NCBI RefSeq assembly: GCF_000238795.1
Contig: NZ_AFNK01000053.1
Location: 1 to 64,000, forward strand
DNA from: Haemophilus sputorum CCUG 13788
GTDB lineage: Bacteria; Pseudomonadota; Gammaproteobacteria; Enterobacterales; Pasteurellaceae
DNA: 64,000 bases
Direction: 5' to 3'
Under the pieces are notes generated by a model. The model was given only the letters and a program-made list of their open reading frames with translations, had not been told where the DNA came from and made no database searches. The position numbers were made by a program, and so were the translations under genes. This document shows, piece by piece, positions 63,923-64,000 of the stretch (within the stretch, counting starts at the first letter, position 1; every line of letters starts with the position of its first letter).

Positions 63923-64000
63923 GCTATCTAGGCTTAATATTTGGAAAAGATAGTGAAAAAAAGACCGCTTGTATTATTGGCAGCAAAGCCTTTAGCCTAG

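Noticed and set aside
1-64000. tRNA, rRNA, CRISPR, transposase or prophage genes
   Set aside because: I looked in all gaps and coding frames and saw no cloverleaf-like sequences, regularly spaced repeats, transposase motifs or phage structural genes.

Overview
The window is a chromosomal segment of a Pasteurellaceae bacterium of the Haemophilus/Actinobacillus group. The evidence is low-GC DNA, Haemophilus-like proteins throughout (OmpP1/FadL, OpsX, the ComA-E competence operon, HI0933-type flavoprotein, GrcA-Ung and HinT-YcfL pairs), and about twenty exact copies of the uptake signal core ACAAGCGGT in both orientations. That core is the Actinobacillus pleuropneumoniae (Apl) type; only one exact copy of the H. 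influenzae type AAGTGCGGT was seen. I do not assign a species. No rRNA, tRNA, CRISPR array, insertion sequence or prophage was seen. Most of the window is conserved core genome.

Layout. 1-4463: end of rnfC, a periplasmic protein gene, rnfD, rnfG, rnfE and the lipid A acyltransferase gene lpxM. 4474-7371: copper export module (copA, copZ) divergent from cueR, sharing a 19-bp-spacer MerR-type promoter. 7368-9368: ogt and fadL. 9821-16105: complete iron-sulfur assembly cluster iscRSUA-hscB-(DUF2625-like)-hscA-fdx-iscX. 16164-18037: a LexA-box-controlled UmuD-like gene, grcA and ung. 18128-20726: trpD and a SulP transporter. 20939-27245: rodZ-ispG, ychN, a flavoprotein, rsgA, rnhB, hinT-ycfL. 27298-29446: trpE-trpG. 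29589-34595: yciO, rluB, yfiF, a lone Aer-type PAS protein and a CysJ-like diflavin reductase. 34640-37989: a DUF3290/DUF421 membrane pair, an unknown lipoprotein, thyA and a LysE-family exporter. 37993-39929: nusB-thiL-pgpA. 40008-48911: comABCDE divergent from ponA (PBP1A), then aroK-aroB-dam. 48976-56833: a sodium-dependent transporter, trmJ, pntAB and a quinol nitric oxide reductase. 56984-63862: tyrA, DAHP synthase, opsX, pykA, sixA, dusB-fis.

Regulation readable in the sequence. Near-identical TrpR-type operators overlap the -10 boxes of the separated trpEG and trpD units. A CRP-S (Sxy-dependent) competence site overlaps the ponA start codon and faces comA. Two LexA boxes cover the promoter of the UmuD-like gene. 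A perfect FNR box lies between fadL and iscR. A terminator-like hairpin sits in the dusB-fis leader. Several terminators are built from inverted uptake-sequence pairs.

The most unusual item is the SOS-controlled UmuD-like protein (16164-16613): it keeps the UmuD fold but appears to have lost both catalytic residues and the self-cleavage site, and no umuC lies beside it. Other points of interest are the free-standing Aer-type PAS sensor, the DUF3290/DUF421 pair that I associate mainly with Lactobacillales, the uptake-sequence-bearing repeats in rnfC, and the large inverted repeat between iscS and iscU.
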